Source: DATMYQ01 sp035560935 (GTDB taxonomy: Bacteria; Bacillota; Negativicutes; Sporomusales; Sporomusaceae). Taken from it: a stretch of 22,383 bases of DNA. The stretch covers positions 1 to 22,383 of the forward strand of contig DATMYQ010000031.1 of NCBI GenBank assembly GCA_035560935.1, in the 5' to 3' direction. Shown here one piece after another: positions 22,296 through 22,383 of this stretch; within the stretch, counting starts at the first letter, position 1, and each line of letters opens with the position of its first letter. Under the pieces are notes generated by a model, which saw nothing but the letters and a program-made list of their open reading frames with translations, was not told the DNA's origin and searched no databases. The translations under genes were made by a program, and so were the position numbers.

Positions 22296-22383
22296 GAAAA
22301 AGTTCCCCTCTCGATTCAATCTATAGTAAAATTCCGTGACTGTCATTTCGCAGACATTCATTTACTGATACTCTATATATCAC

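Overview
The window is a dense, almost entirely minus-strand block of housekeeping genes. It most likely comes from a Bacillota (Firmicutes) chromosome. The gene order (lepA-hemW-hrcA-grpE-dnaK-dnaJ-prmA-rsmE-mtaB, then rpsU-yqeY, nfeD-floA, phoH-pgpH-ybeY-dgkA-cdd-era) is the classic Firmicutes stress/translation neighbourhood. A perfect CIRCE element, a PgpH-type cyclic-di-AMP phosphodiesterase and strong AGGAGG-type ribosome binding sites agree with this. The fairly GC-rich codon use and the protein sequences look more like Negativicutes or Clostridia than Bacillus. That refinement is inference. No tRNA, rRNA, mobile element or CRISPR array was seen, and no gene-free stretch exceeds about 170 bases.

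Reading in the direction of transcription (right to left): lepA and hemW overlap by one base. A sigma-A-like promoter and a perfect CIRCE operator then open the heat-shock operon. This runs hrcA, an archaeal-like (thermosome-related) chaperonin, grpE, dnaK, dnaJ, prmA, rsmE and mtaB. The chaperonin sits where most Firmicutes have hrcA followed directly by grpE, so it should come under HrcA/CIRCE heat-shock control with the DnaK machine. A terminator-like hairpin lies between hrcA and the chaperonin. hinT follows mtaB.

A consensus promoter then drives rpsU-yqeY, which ends in a Rho-independent terminator. The next unit is nfeD, floA and a small proline-rich membrane-anchored protein of unknown function, which looks like a membrane-organisation cassette, and it too ends in a strong terminator. 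The last unit is phoH, pgpH, ybeY, dgkA, cdd and era. It combines RNA/ribosome quality control (PhoH, YbeY, Era) with c-di-AMP turnover, undecaprenol phosphorylation and cytidine salvage. Here pgpH runs 92 bases into ybeY, which is unusual. A good promoter at the left edge reads out of the window towards an unseen gene.

The most interesting item is the archaeal-like chaperonin embedded in the dnaK operon. Such bacterial chaperonins are known (the Carboxydothermus type, sometimes called group III), so the family is not new. Its position, its attenuator-like hairpin and its unusual C-terminal tail deserve a closer look. I found no clearly undescribed multi-gene system.
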